This document shows, one piece after another, positions 39,262 through 46,193 of a stretch of DNA of 46,193 bases. The position numbers and the translations under genes were made by a program. The stretch spans positions 1 to 46,193 of the forward strand of contig JAGWAQ010000006.1 in assembly GCA_021296375.1 (NCBI GenBank). The letters run 5' to 3'. The first letter of the stretch is position 1, and each line of letters starts with the position of its first letter. The stretch comes from Alphaproteobacteria bacterium. GTDB lineage: Bacteria > Pseudomonadota > Alphaproteobacteria > Puniceispirillales > UBA1172. The notes under the pieces are model-generated. The model was not told the DNA's origin. It ran no database searches and saw only the letters and a program-made list of their open reading frames with translations.

Positions 39262-39291
39262 TGATCAACTGATTTAAAGGATTGATTGATT

Positions 39292-39834
39292 ATGTTGCTC
39301 GCTCGCCGTTTTGCCGTTTTGGTTTCCGCTGTTGTTCTTGCCGCCTGTGTTCAGGACATTCCCCCGAAAGTAAGTGAAACCGCAACGGTCATTAAAGACG
39401 TCACGGTTGAAGGCGCCACCAAAGTCAAGGACGCGACGATTGACGGCGCGACAACGGTCGGTGAAGGCGCCGCCGCCGTCAAGGACGGCACGGTGGAACG
39501 TGTTTCCGAGGTGGTCGAGAGCATTGTTGAAAAAGCCGAAACCCTGCTTACGGATGATGAGCCGGAAGCCCCCGCCGAACTTGACCCTTCGGAACTCTAT
39601 GGCCTGAGTAAAAATGGCCTGATCGCCCGTCTTGGCGCGGCGGATTATGAACGTGTTGATGGCGACACGGAAATTCTGCAATACCGCATGGACAGTTGTG
39701 TTGTTGATTTTGTGCTGTCGATGGAAAATGGCGCTTTGAAAATGACGTCATGGCATGGCCGTCACCGCACCCAGGGTGAGGATTTTGATGAACTCGCCTG
39801 CCGCGTTAACCTTGCGGCGCGTGATCAGGCTTAA
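39292..39834 (+). CDS. Putative lipoprotein with repetitive linker
   Basis: I do not recognise a named family. The start at 39292 (MLLARRFAVL) is an ATG with AAAGG upstream; the ORF track uses a TTG two codons earlier. A type II signal peptide ends in LAAC, making C19 the lipidated residue. Residues about 28-85 are a Val/Lys/Thr/Ala-rich stretch of degenerate ~11-residue repeats (VIKDVTVEGAT, KVKDATIDGAT...), like a helical stalk. The C-terminal ~85 residues (GLSKNGLIARLGAADYERVDG...ILQYRMDSCVVDFVL) resemble a small domain of alphaproteobacterial envelope proteins with an OmlA/SmpA-like LxxxLGxP-type pattern. It overlaps the 3' end of nth by four bases (convergent). Confidence 0.8.
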   Translation: MLLARRFAVLVSAVVLAACVQDIPPKVSETATVIKDVTVEGATKVKDATIDGATTVGEGAAAVKDGTVERVSEVVESIVEKAETLLTDDEPEAPAELDPSELYGLSKNGLIARLGAADYERVDGDTEILQYRMDSCVVDFVLSMENGALKMTSWHGRHRTQGEDFDELACRVNLAARDQA

Positions 39835-40499
39835 GCTTCGGTTTTTTCCCGAAAATTGCAATGGGATGAAATCGGGCAAATGCCGCAACGTGGTTTGCGC
39901 GCAAGGCAGGTGTACCGTCCATGCAGGATCAGCCAGTGATGGGCCTGTTTCTTGAACGCGTCAGGCACCCGCATTTCCAGCAATTGCTCGACCTTAAGCG
40001 GGGTTGACCCCACCGCCATCCCCGTGCGGTTGCCGACACGGAAGATATGAGTATCGACCGCAATGGTGGGGATGCCAAAGGCTTCGTTCAGCACGACATT
40101 GGCGGTTTTGCGGCCCACCCCGGGCAGTTTTTCCAGCGCGTCGCGATCCCGCGGCACTTCTGAGCCGTGATCACGGATCAATTGTTCCGCCATGGCGATG
40201 ACGTTTTTGGCCTTGGTGTTAAACAGCCCGATGGTCTTGATATGATCTTTCAGCTGATCGACCCCCAGCGCAAGCACCCCTTCCGGCGTCTGGACTTTTT
40301 CAAACAAGGCTTTGGTGGCGTTATTGACGCTGACATCCGTCGCCTGCGCGGATAAAGCCACCGCCACCAGCAAGGTGTAAGGGTTGACGAAATTCAGCTC
40401 TGTTTTTGGTTCCGGCATGATGCCCGACAGAATGTCAAACACCGCGTTGATGTCATGCTGTTTCAGTTTAGGGGATTTCTTTTCAGCTTTTGCGGCCAT
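39831..40499 (-). CDS. nth: Endonuclease III (Nth)
   Basis: Base-excision glycosylase/AP lyase for oxidised pyrimidines. The 222 residues have the helix-hairpin-helix LPGVGRKTANVVL with catalytic K131, catalytic D149 in AVDTHIFRV, and the [4Fe-4S] cysteines C198, C205, C208 and C214 (CLARKPRCGICPISSHC). The first ~15 residues are Lys-rich. No promoter was called with confidence in the 109-bp gap to the divergent DUF2244 gene. Confidence 0.96.
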   Translation of the reverse strand: MAAKAEKKSPKLKQHDINAVFDILSGIMPEPKTELNFVNPYTLLVAVALSAQATDVSVNNATKALFEKVQTPEGVLALGVDQLKDHIKTIGLFNTKAKNVIAMAEQLIRDHGSEVPRDRDALEKLPGVGRKTANVVLNEAFGIPTIAVDTHIFRVGNRTGMAVGSTPLKVEQLLEMRVPDAFKKQAHHWLILHGRYTCLARKPRCGICPISSHCNFREKTEA

Positions 40500-40608
40500 A
40501 TCGGTAATATCTCTTCACGGGGGCCTTTAACGGGAGTCCTTTGCGTCAAACTGACCCATCTTTACGCTTGTGGTTGACGACAGGGGGGTGCCGCAACATC
40601 TTATCATC

Positions 40609-41112
40609 ATGACGACAGCTGAACCAGATCACAATTCCCGCGAAACCCCGCGCCTGACCTTATGGCCGCACCGCAGTTTAAGCCCCCGCGCCTTCAAGAT
40701 CATGATGATGGTGTTGGGGGGGATGATGCTGTCCATGGGGCTGGTGTTCTTCCTGATCGGCGCCTGGCCCGTGATCGGCTTCATGGGGCTGGAAATCGCC
40801 GTCTTGTGGATGGCGTTCAAGCTCAATTACAAAGCCGCGAAACGGCGCGAGAACCTTTCCGCCACATCGACAACCTTTCGCATTGAACGGGTGTCGCCAG
40901 AAGGGCAAACCGAGGTTGATGAGCTGCCCTCACCCTGGCTGAAGGCGCGGCTTGAGCCCAACACCCCTCCTGAAGATAACCTCAGGGTCCAGCAGAAACT
41001 GATCGTCTCAAGCCACGGCAAGCAAGCGGAGGTCGGGTCGTTCCTCCACGCATCGGAAAAACAGGACCTGCTGCCGGAAATTGAAGATATGCTGAAACGG
41101 GTTCAGCGGTAA
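40609..41112 (+). CDS. DUF2244 integral membrane protein
   Basis: A 167-residue member of DUF2244, a family of alphaproteobacterial membrane proteins of unknown function. The conserved start LTLWPHRSLSPRAFKIMM leads into two hydrophobic segments (about 27-70: MMMVLGGMMLSMGLVFFLIG and GFMGLEIAVLWMAF), then NYKAAKRRE and a cytosolic beta-rich tail. Context next to nth is common in the class and gives no function. The ATG at 40609 has no clear ribosome site; GTG at 40588 or 40570 cannot be excluded. Confidence 0.82.
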   Translation: MTTAEPDHNSRETPRLTLWPHRSLSPRAFKIMMMVLGGMMLSMGLVFFLIGAWPVIGFMGLEIAVLWMAFKLNYKAAKRRENLSATSTTFRIERVSPEGQTEVDELPSPWLKARLEPNTPPEDNLRVQQKLIVSSHGKQAEVGSFLHASEKQDLLPEIEDMLKRVQR

Positions 41113-41122
41113 CGAAATAGAT

Positions 41123-41938
41123 TCAGGACAAGACGTCTTTCATGTCATAAAGGCCGGGCTTGGCCTTCGCCGCCCAGACGCCCGCCCGCACCGCGCCGCG
41201 GGCAAACACCATGCGGTCCATGGCGCGATGGGTGATCTCCACCCGTTCCGCCTGACCATAAAAAATCACGCTGTGTTCCCCCACCACATCACCGCCGCGC
41301 ATCACGGCAAAGCCAATGGCGCCGTCTTCGCGTTCACCGGTGATGCCGTCACGGCCGGAATCCATCACGTCCTTGAGCTTGACGCCGCGGCCACGCGCCG
41401 CCGCTTCCCCCAGCGCAAGGGCTGTCCCTGACGGCGCATCCACCTTGTGCTTGTGATGGGCTTCGACAATTTCGATATCCCAATCTTCGCCGAGGGCTTT
41501 GACGGCATCTTCCACCAGTTGCCCCAGCATTGTCACCCCGACGGAAGTATTGGCGCACCAGACGACGGCTGTCTTTTCGGCCGCTTTCTTCAAGGTCGCG
41601 ATATGATCATCGGTCAAGCCCGTGGTGCCAACGACGATCGCCACCCCGCGTTCCGCCGCCATCATGGCATGAGCGGCACTGCTGTCTGGCGTCGTGAAAT
41701 CAACAATCACCTCGGCGTCACGGGCAAACAGGTCATCGGCCTTGTCACTGATCACCACGCCTGACGCGCCATGCCCTGACATCGCGCCGATATCTGCCCC
41801 GATCGCCTCAATCCCCGGACGATCCGTGGCGGCGGTGATCACCACCCCGTCTTTTTCGGCAACCGCTTTGGTGATCATGCGTCCCATGCGGCCGGACGCG
41901 CCCGGAAGCGCAAAACGGATATCAGATTGTTCAGACAT
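41123..41938 (-). CDS. dapB: 4-hydroxy-tetrahydrodipicolinate reductase DapB
   Basis: Lysine/diaminopimelate pathway reductase. The 271 residues contain the nucleotide-binding loop GASGRMGR (13-20) and the substrate motif EAHHKHKVDAPSGTAL. GAGG stands 6 bases upstream of the ATG. It is downstream of dnaJ on the same strand (99-bp gap) and convergent with the DUF2244 gene (10 bases). Confidence 0.96.
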   Translation of the reverse strand: MSEQSDIRFALPGASGRMGRMITKAVAEKDGVVITAATDRPGIEAIGADIGAMSGHGASGVVISDKADDLFARDAEVIVDFTTPDSSAAHAMMAAERGVAIVVGTTGLTDDHIATLKKAAEKTAVVWCANTSVGVTMLGQLVEDAVKALGEDWDIEIVEAHHKHKVDAPSGTALALGEAAARGRGVKLKDVMDSGRDGITGEREDGAIGFAVMRGGDVVGEHSVIFYGQAERVEITHRAMDRMVFARGAVRAGVWAAKAKPGLYDMKDVLS

Positions 41939-42037
41939 TACGGCCTCGTTGTGCAGACAGAAAAACGGTTTCGATCAAGCATAAGGAAATGCTTTCACGA
42001 TGCAAGATCCGAAAACAAATGGTTACGGGGGGGGCGG

Positions 42038-43183
42038 TCAGCTTTTGTCGCTGAACATGCTTTTGATGCGGTTCATGAAGGACGTGCTTTCAGGGTTCTG
42101 CTTTTTGGAATCTTCAGCAAATTCCGCTAGCAGGTCCTTTTGTCGGCTGGTCAGATGAACCGGCGTTTCGACATGAATATCAACATAAAGATCACCGCGG
42201 GCGCGCCCTTGCAGCCCTGGCATGCCCTTGCCTTTCAGGCGCAACCGGTGGCCCGCTTGCGTGCCCGGCTGGATCGTCACACGGGCAATTTTGCCATCAA
42301 GATTAGGAACATCAATCGTGCCGCCCAGTGCCGCTGTTGTCATTGGCACGGGCATGGTCAACAGCAGGTTACTGCCGTCACGGTCAAACAATTCATGCCC
42401 CGCGACATTGATGAAAATATAAAGATCGCCAGCACCGCCGCCACGCAGGCCCGCTTCGCCTTCGCCCGACAAACGAATGCGCGTGCCGGTATCAACTCCA
42501 GCGGGGATATTGACGTTCAGGGTGCGGTTTTTTTGCACCCGGCCCTGGCCACCGCAACCGCCGCAAGGGGAAGAAATGGTCTGGCCCTGGCCATGACACG
42601 CCGGGCAGGTGCGTTCAACCGTAAAGAAACCTTGCTGGGCGCGGACCTTGCCGTGGCCGCCACAAGTTCCGCAATTGACAGGGCTTGAGCCGGGCGCGGC
42701 GCCGGACCCGTCGCAACTGTCGCAACGGGTGGCGACAGGGATGGTGATGGTCTTGTTGTCGCCATGGAACGCGACTTCAAGATCAATATCCATGTCATAA
42801 CGCAAATCCGAGCCTTTGGTGTTGGCGCGCCCGCCACGGCCACCGCCGCGTCCGCCCATAAAGTCCGAGAACATTACCTCGAAAATATCCGACACCCCGC
42901 CAGCACCGCCGCCGAAGCCGCCGCCCCCGAAGCCGCCACCCCCGAAACCGCCACCTTGCTCAAAAGCGGCATGACCCATGCGGTCATAAGCGGCGCGCTT
43001 CTGATCATCCTTGAGGACATCATAAGCTTCCGTGGCTTCACGGAATTTGTCTTCGGCCACGCTGTCGTCAGGGTTGCGGTCGGGGTGGTATTTCATCGCC
43101 AGCTTGCGATACGCTGATTTGATGGTCTTCTCATCAGCGTCACGGCTCACCCCAAGAACATCATAAAAATCACGCTTTGCCAT
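42038..43183 (-). CDS. dnaJ: Co-chaperone DnaJ
   Basis: Type I J-protein that delivers substrates to DnaK and stimulates its ATPase. The 381 residues show the J domain with H33-P34-D35, a Gly/Phe region (77-96) of repeated GGGGF units, the zinc-binding domain with four CxxC pairs (C154/157, C171/174, C193/196, C207/210) and the C-terminal substrate-binding domains. It follows dnaK by 57 bases. Confidence 0.97.
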   Translation of the reverse strand: MAKRDFYDVLGVSRDADEKTIKSAYRKLAMKYHPDRNPDDSVAEDKFREATEAYDVLKDDQKRAAYDRMGHAAFEQGGGFGGGGFGGGGFGGGAGGVSDIFEVMFSDFMGGRGGGRGGRANTKGSDLRYDMDIDLEVAFHGDNKTITIPVATRCDSCDGSGAAPGSSPVNCGTCGGHGKVRAQQGFFTVERTCPACHGQGQTISSPCGGCGGQGRVQKNRTLNVNIPAGVDTGTRIRLSGEGEAGLRGGGAGDLYIFINVAGHELFDRDGSNLLLTMPVPMTTAALGGTIDVPNLDGKIARVTIQPGTQAGHRLRLKGKGMPGLQGRARGDLYVDIHVETPVHLTSRQKDLLAEFAEDSKKQNPESTSFMNRIKSMFSDKS

Positions 43184-43230
43184 GGGTTAACCGTACTTTA
43201 CTTTGATCTTGGGTTGGCAGGAAGATAATG

Positions 43231-43252
43231 GCGAACAACCTTAGCTGTTCGC
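43231..43252. other. Hairpin over the dnaK stop codon
   Basis: GCGAACA and TGTTCGC form a perfect 7-bp stem with an 8-base loop that contains the dnaK TAA. On the dnaK strand no T-run follows, so it is more likely an mRNA-processing or stability element than a terminator. Confidence 0.45.
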
Positions 43253-45157
43253 TGATTTTTTCTCATCATCCTCATCGGCGACTTCATCGAACACCGCGTC
43301 AACGACAGTGTCATCATCGCCAGCCGCATCGCCCGCGTCATCACCGGCTTCCGCCTGTTCCGCCGCGTAGGCCGCTTCGCCCATTTTCATGAGCACCGCG
43401 GACAAGGCTTCGGTCTGTGGCCCGAAGTCATCTTGGGTTTCATCTTCAAGCGCGGTTTTCAATTCAGCGACCGCTGTTTCAACCTCGGCCTTGAGCTCGG
43501 GGTCGGCTTTATCGCCAAGATCAGCGAGGGATTTTTCCGCCCCGTGGACAAGGGATTCAGCCTGATTGCGGGCCTCGACCTTTTCGCGGCGCTTTTTGTC
43601 TTCTTCCGCATTGGCTTCGGCATCCTTGACCATTTGGTCAATGTCATCATCGCTGAGCCCGCCGGAAGCCTGGATCTTGATCTGCTGTTCTTTGCCTGTC
43701 GCCTTGTCCTTGGCGCTGACATTGACGATGCCATTGGCGTCGATATCAAACGTCACTTCAATCTGCGGCACACCGCGCGGCGCGGCGGGAATACCGACAA
43801 GGTCGAACTGGCCGAGCATCTTGTTGTCGGCGGCCATTTCCCGTTCACCCTGGGCAACACGAATGGTCACCGCGGTCTGATTGTCATCAGCGGTGGAAAA
43901 CGTCTGGCTTTTCTTGGTGGGAATGGTGGTGTTGCGATCGATCAGTCGGGTGAAGACACCGCCAAGGGTTTCGATCCCCAGCGACAGAGGCGTTACGTCG
44001 AGCAAGAGGACGTCTTTAACATCACCCTTCAAGACGCCGCCCTGAATAGCGGCACCAGAGGCCACCACTTCATCAGGGTTGACCCCGCGATGCGGTTCGG
44101 TCTTGAAGAACTCCTGCACCACTTCGATGATCTTTGGCATGCGGGTCATCCCCCCCACCATGATCACTTCATCAATATCTTCAGCCTTCACGCCAGCGTC
44201 TTTCAGGGCCGCCTGGCATGGCTTGATGCTGCGCTGAACAAGGTCATCAACCAGTGATTCCAGCGTCGCGCGGGTGACCTTGACGTTGAGGTGCTTTGGC
44301 CCCGTGGCGTCAGCGGTGATGAACGGCAGGTTGACTTCCGTCTGGGTGGCGCTGGACAGCTCAATCTTGGCTTTTTCCGCCGCTTCCTTCAGACGCTGGA
44401 GCGCCAGCTTGTCGCCGCGCAGGTCAATGCTGTTTTCCTTCTGGAATTCTTCCGCCAGATGGTCGATCAGGCGCTGGTCAAAATCTTCACCGCCAAGGAA
44501 CGTGTCGCCATTGGTGGATTTCACTTCAAACACGCCATCACCAACCTCAAGGATGGACACGTCAAACGTCCCGCCCCCAAGGTCATAGACGGCGATCAGG
44601 CCGGATTCTTTTTTATCAAGCCCGTAAGCAAGGGCGGCGGCGGTCGGCTCGTTGATGATTCGCAGGACATCAAGACCCGCGATCTTGCCGGCGTCTTTCG
44701 TCGCCTGGCGCTGGGCATCGTTAAAATGCGCGGGAACCGTGATGACAGCTTCGGAAACCGTTTCACCAAGATAGGCTTCGGCATCTTCCTTCAGCTTGCG
44801 CAGGATAAAGCTCGACACCTGGCTCGGGGAGTAGGTGTCGCCACTGGATTCAACCCAGCTGTCGCCATTATCAGCAGCAACGGTTTTATACGGCACCAGT
44901 TTGGCGAAACGCTTGGAGGCATCATCATCATGACGACGGCCGATCAGACGCTTGATCGCAAACAAGGTGTTTTCAGGGTTGGTCACCGCCTGACGCTTGG
45001 CAGGCTGGCCGACAAGACGTTCGTCATCAGCAAAAGCCACCATCGATGGTGTCGTGCGGGCGCCTTCGGCGTTTTCAATGACCTTGGCTGAACTGCCATC
45101 CATTACGGCTACGCAGGAGTTGGTGGTCCCCAGATCGATCCCGATAACTTTACCCAT
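43241..45157 (-). CDS. dnaK: Chaperone DnaK (Hsp70)
   Basis: ATP-dependent Hsp70. The 638 residues begin with the actin-fold phosphate loop [14 protein letters not shown], and carry the conserved [17 protein letters not shown] and [10 protein letters not shown] motifs and the linker [19 protein letters not shown]. The substrate-binding and lid domains end in an acidic tail. GAGAGGG precedes the ATG. It probably has its own heat-shock promoter, despite grpE lying upstream. Confidence 0.98.
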   Translation of the reverse strand: MGKVIGIDLGTTNSCVAVMDGSSAKVIENAEGARTTPSMVAFADDERLVGQPAKRQAVTNPENTLFAIKRLIGRRHDDDASKRFAKLVPYKTVAADNGDSWVESSGDTYSPSQVSSFILRKLKEDAEAYLGETVSEAVITVPAHFNDAQRQATKDAGKIAGLDVLRIINEPTAAALAYGLDKKESGLIAVYDLGGGTFDVSILEVGDGVFEVKSTNGDTFLGGEDFDQRLIDHLAEEFQKENSIDLRGDKLALQRLKEAAEKAKIELSSATQTEVNLPFITADATGPKHLNVKVTRATLESLVDDLVQRSIKPCQAALKDAGVKAEDIDEVIMVGGMTRMPKIIEVVQEFFKTEPHRGVNPDEVVASGAAIQGGVLKGDVKDVLLLDVTPLSLGIETLGGVFTRLIDRNTTIPTKKSQTFSTADDNQTAVTIRVAQGEREMAADNKMLGQFDLVGIPAAPRGVPQIEVTFDIDANGIVNVSAKDKATGKEQQIKIQASGGLSDDDIDQMVKDAEANAEEDKKRREKVEARNQAESLVHGAEKSLADLGDKADPELKAEVETAVAELKTALEDETQDDFGPQTEALSAVLMKMGEAAYAAEQAEAGDDAGDAAGDDDTVVDAVFDEVADEDDEKKSANS

Positions 45158-45220
45158 AATACCCTCTCTTCATTCTTTCACTGTCTTCACCGCTGGGGCC
45201 ATCCCCTTAGCCGGTGCAAT

Positions 45221-45265
45221 TGTGGCCGGTTTTGTTGTGGCCGGTTTGGTTGTGGCCGGTGTTTT
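45221..45265. repeat. 15-bp tandem repeat in the dnaK leader
   Basis: Three 15-bp units beginning TGTGGCCGGT (45221-45235, 45236-45250, 45251-45265), with a partial copy before them. They lie in the predicted 5' untranslated region of dnaK, about 65-110 bases before the start codon. Confidence 0.88.
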
Positions 45266-45342
45266 GGTCCATCGCGGTTCATTCCCCCACGGTTTATTCC
45301 CTTGCGGGTCCCGCACGGAGGTTGCGTTGATTACTAGGCTTC

Positions 45343-45370
45343 ATATAAGAACGTAAAAAATGATTACAAG
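45343..45370 (-). promoter_or_regulatory. RpoH (sigma32) promoter of dnaK
   Basis: On the minus strand CTTG, exactly 17 bases, then CTTATAT, which matches the alphaproteobacterial heat-shock consensus CTTG-N17/18-CYTATNT. It lies in the grpE-dnaK gap, about 185 bases upstream of the dnaK ATG. No CIRCE element is visible. Confidence 0.75.
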
Positions 45371-45405
45371 AGGCTGAAAAGACCCGATTATCATTCTTTT
45401 TACGT
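45351..45405. repeat. Imperfect inverted repeat in grpE-dnaK gap
   Basis: ACGTAAAAAATGATTA (45351-45366) faces ATTATCATTCTTTTTACGT (45387-45405): a 9-bp perfect outer arm and a 5-bp inner arm separated by a bulge. It overlaps the spacer of the heat-shock promoter and lies just after grpE, so it may be a weak grpE terminator or an operator. Confidence 0.55.
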
Positions 45406-45424
45406 CCTGTTTTTGGCGAATTTT

Positions 45425-46075
45425 CTACTCGGTGCTGGTTTCAGGTGCTTTCGCCACCCCTACCATGGCAGGGGTCAACAGGCGGTCATGGAGCATCCAG
45501 CCGGGTTGCGCGACCTGAAGGATGGTCCCCGGTTCGGCATCTTCGCTCGGAATCTCAAACATCGCCTGATGCTTTTCATAGTCAAATTTCTCACCCTCAG
45601 GATTGATAACGGTGATGCCATGACGTTCCAGCACCGTCATGATTTCCTGATGGATCATTTCCACCCCGATCACCAGATTGGACATGGTGTCATCAAGGCC
45701 GGACCGGTCTTCGGGCAGGACATCGACAGCCCGCTTGAGGTTATCCACCGCCGAAAGCAAGTCACGGGCAAAGCCGGAATGGCCATATTTGCGCGATTGC
45801 GCCACTTCCCGTTCGGTGCGGCGACGCATGTTTTCCACTTCAGCCAGGGCGCGCAGGGCCTGATCCTTCAGCTCATCGCGTTCAGCCTCAAGGGCAGCGA
45901 CAGGGTCAAGCTCTTCAGGCGTTTCAGCATTGGCATCGGCATCGGCATCGGCATTGGCTTTGGCTTCGGCCTCGGCATCAGCATTGGCGACCGCCTCATT
46001 GAGATGTTCAAGGTTGATGTCGTTATCATCACCTGATACGGGATGATCACCTGATACGGGGTTGTCTGAGGACAT
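45425..46075 (-). CDS. grpE: Nucleotide exchange factor GrpE
   Basis: Releases ADP from DnaK. The ATG at 46075 gives 216 residues; the ORF track uses a GTG four codons upstream, and neither start has a strong ribosome site. The N-terminal ~55 residues are low-complexity: a duplicated NPVSGD/HPVSGD and an Ala/Asp/Glu/Asn run from 6-bp repeats. The long helix (about 60-115, ERDELKDQALRALAEVENMRRR) and the C-terminal beta domain (KFDYEKHQAMFEIPSEDAEPGTILQVAQPGW) are typical. It is the first of grpE-dnaK-dnaJ; what lies upstream is outside the window. Confidence 0.95.
   Translation of the reverse strand: MSSDNPVSGDHPVSGDDNDINLEHLNEAVANADAEAEAKANADADADANAETPEELDPVAALEAERDELKDQALRALAEVENMRRRTEREVAQSRKYGHSGFARDLLSAVDNLKRAVDVLPEDRSGLDDTMSNLVIGVEMIHQEIMTVLERHGITVINPEGEKFDYEKHQAMFEIPSEDAEPGTILQVAQPGWMLHDRLLTPAMVGVAKAPETSTE
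45931..45988. repeat. 6-bp repeats encoding the GrpE Ala/Asp-rich segment
   Basis: GGCATC-type hexamers (three perfect in a row at the start, then diverging through GGCTTT, GGCTTC, GGCCTC) produce alternating Ala and Asp/Glu/Asn/Lys. Confidence 0.85.
46028..46060. repeat. 18-bp-period direct repeat in grpE 5' end
   Basis: ATCACCTGATACGGG occurs at 46028-46042 and 46046-46060, exactly 18 bp apart, in frame; it duplicates PVSGD in GrpE. Confidence 0.9.
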
Positions 46076-46193
46076 GGCGTTACTCACTAGCAGGGTTGTG
46101 TGTTTTTGAGTTCAGGCCGTTAAGTAAGGGTTATGAGGGGATTTGCCAAGATGCCGGTGAAAATATCAGGTCTTGTGTCGCGGGCAAAGGGGG

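Noticed and set aside
45158-45424. CIRCE element for HrcA control of dnaK
   Set aside because: No TTAGCACTC-N9-GAGTGCTAA-like sequence in the gap or in the 118 bases upstream of grpE; the RpoH-type promoter explains heat control better.

Overview
The window is a 46 kb block of core chromosome from an alphaproteobacterium. The evidence is gene content and order: irr divergent from fabA-fabB-fabI; miaB-phoH-ybeY-corC-lnt-metK-trmB; rimP-nusA-ylxR-infB-rbfA-truB-rpsO-pnp; mutS-glnD-murJ-trpS; and grpE-dnaK-dnaJ-dapB. An Irr-type Fur-family regulator, a YlxR with an L7Ae-like tail, and a candidate heat-shock promoter of the CTTG-N17-CTTATAT type all fit that class. By eye the GC content is in the 50s. 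A Rhodospirillales- or SAR116-like marine lineage is a guess from synteny; no rRNA gene is present to place it. I see no tRNA, rRNA, CRISPR, prophage, insertion sequence or defence locus. I count 39 protein genes (the first is cut by the window edge). The >300 aa open frames antisense to katG, infB and trpS are shadows.

Layout. 1-501: end of a secreted SH3-like protein, convergent with katG. 593-3300: katG and irr on the minus strand. 3430-5994: fabA, fabB, fabI on the plus strand (unsaturated fatty acid synthesis), convergent with pnp. 6155-15783: a long minus-strand translation and transcription cluster (rimP, nusA, ylxR, infB, rbfA, truB, rpsO, pnp). 15934-24507: a second minus-strand cluster reading tsaB, rimI, miaB, phoH, ybeY, corC, lnt, metK, trmB, many joined by 1-8 base overlaps. 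24615-26801: a secreted polysaccharide deacetylase facing a membrane-anchored Bax-like glucosaminidase. 26827-35811: nfuA, trpS, murJ, glnD, mutS on the minus strand. 35927-41112: malic enzyme, PfkB kinase, a lipoprotein, nth and a DUF2244 protein in mixed orientation. 41123-46075: dapB, dnaJ, dnaK, grpE on the minus strand.

How the genes work together. Most serve protein synthesis and RNA turnover (IF-2, RbfA, TruB, S15, RimP, NusA, PNPase, YbeY, MiaB, TsaB, TrmB, TrpRS), envelope building (FabA/B/I, Lnt, MurJ, glucosaminidase, deacetylase), DNA repair (MutS, Nth), nitrogen sensing (GlnD), iron and oxidative stress (Irr, KatG, NfuA) and folding (GrpE/DnaK/DnaJ).

No convincing undescribed multi-gene system was found. 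The less ordinary signals are: (1) recurrent short tandem repeats, in frame inside or at the ends of housekeeping genes (rbfA, corC, rimI, tsaB, grpE) and also between genes (after fabI, in the dnaK leader); (2) a ylxR gene with no AUG, GUG or UUG upstream of its conserved N terminus; (3) a promoter followed within about 50 bases by a terminator-like hairpin ahead of rimP-nusA; (4) a Fur-family/Irr-like palindrome just upstream of the katG promoter; (5) a shared palindromic -10 element between mutS and maeB; (6) a hairpin-rich rpsO-pnp leader. All promoter and terminator calls are from reading the sequence and have not been tested.
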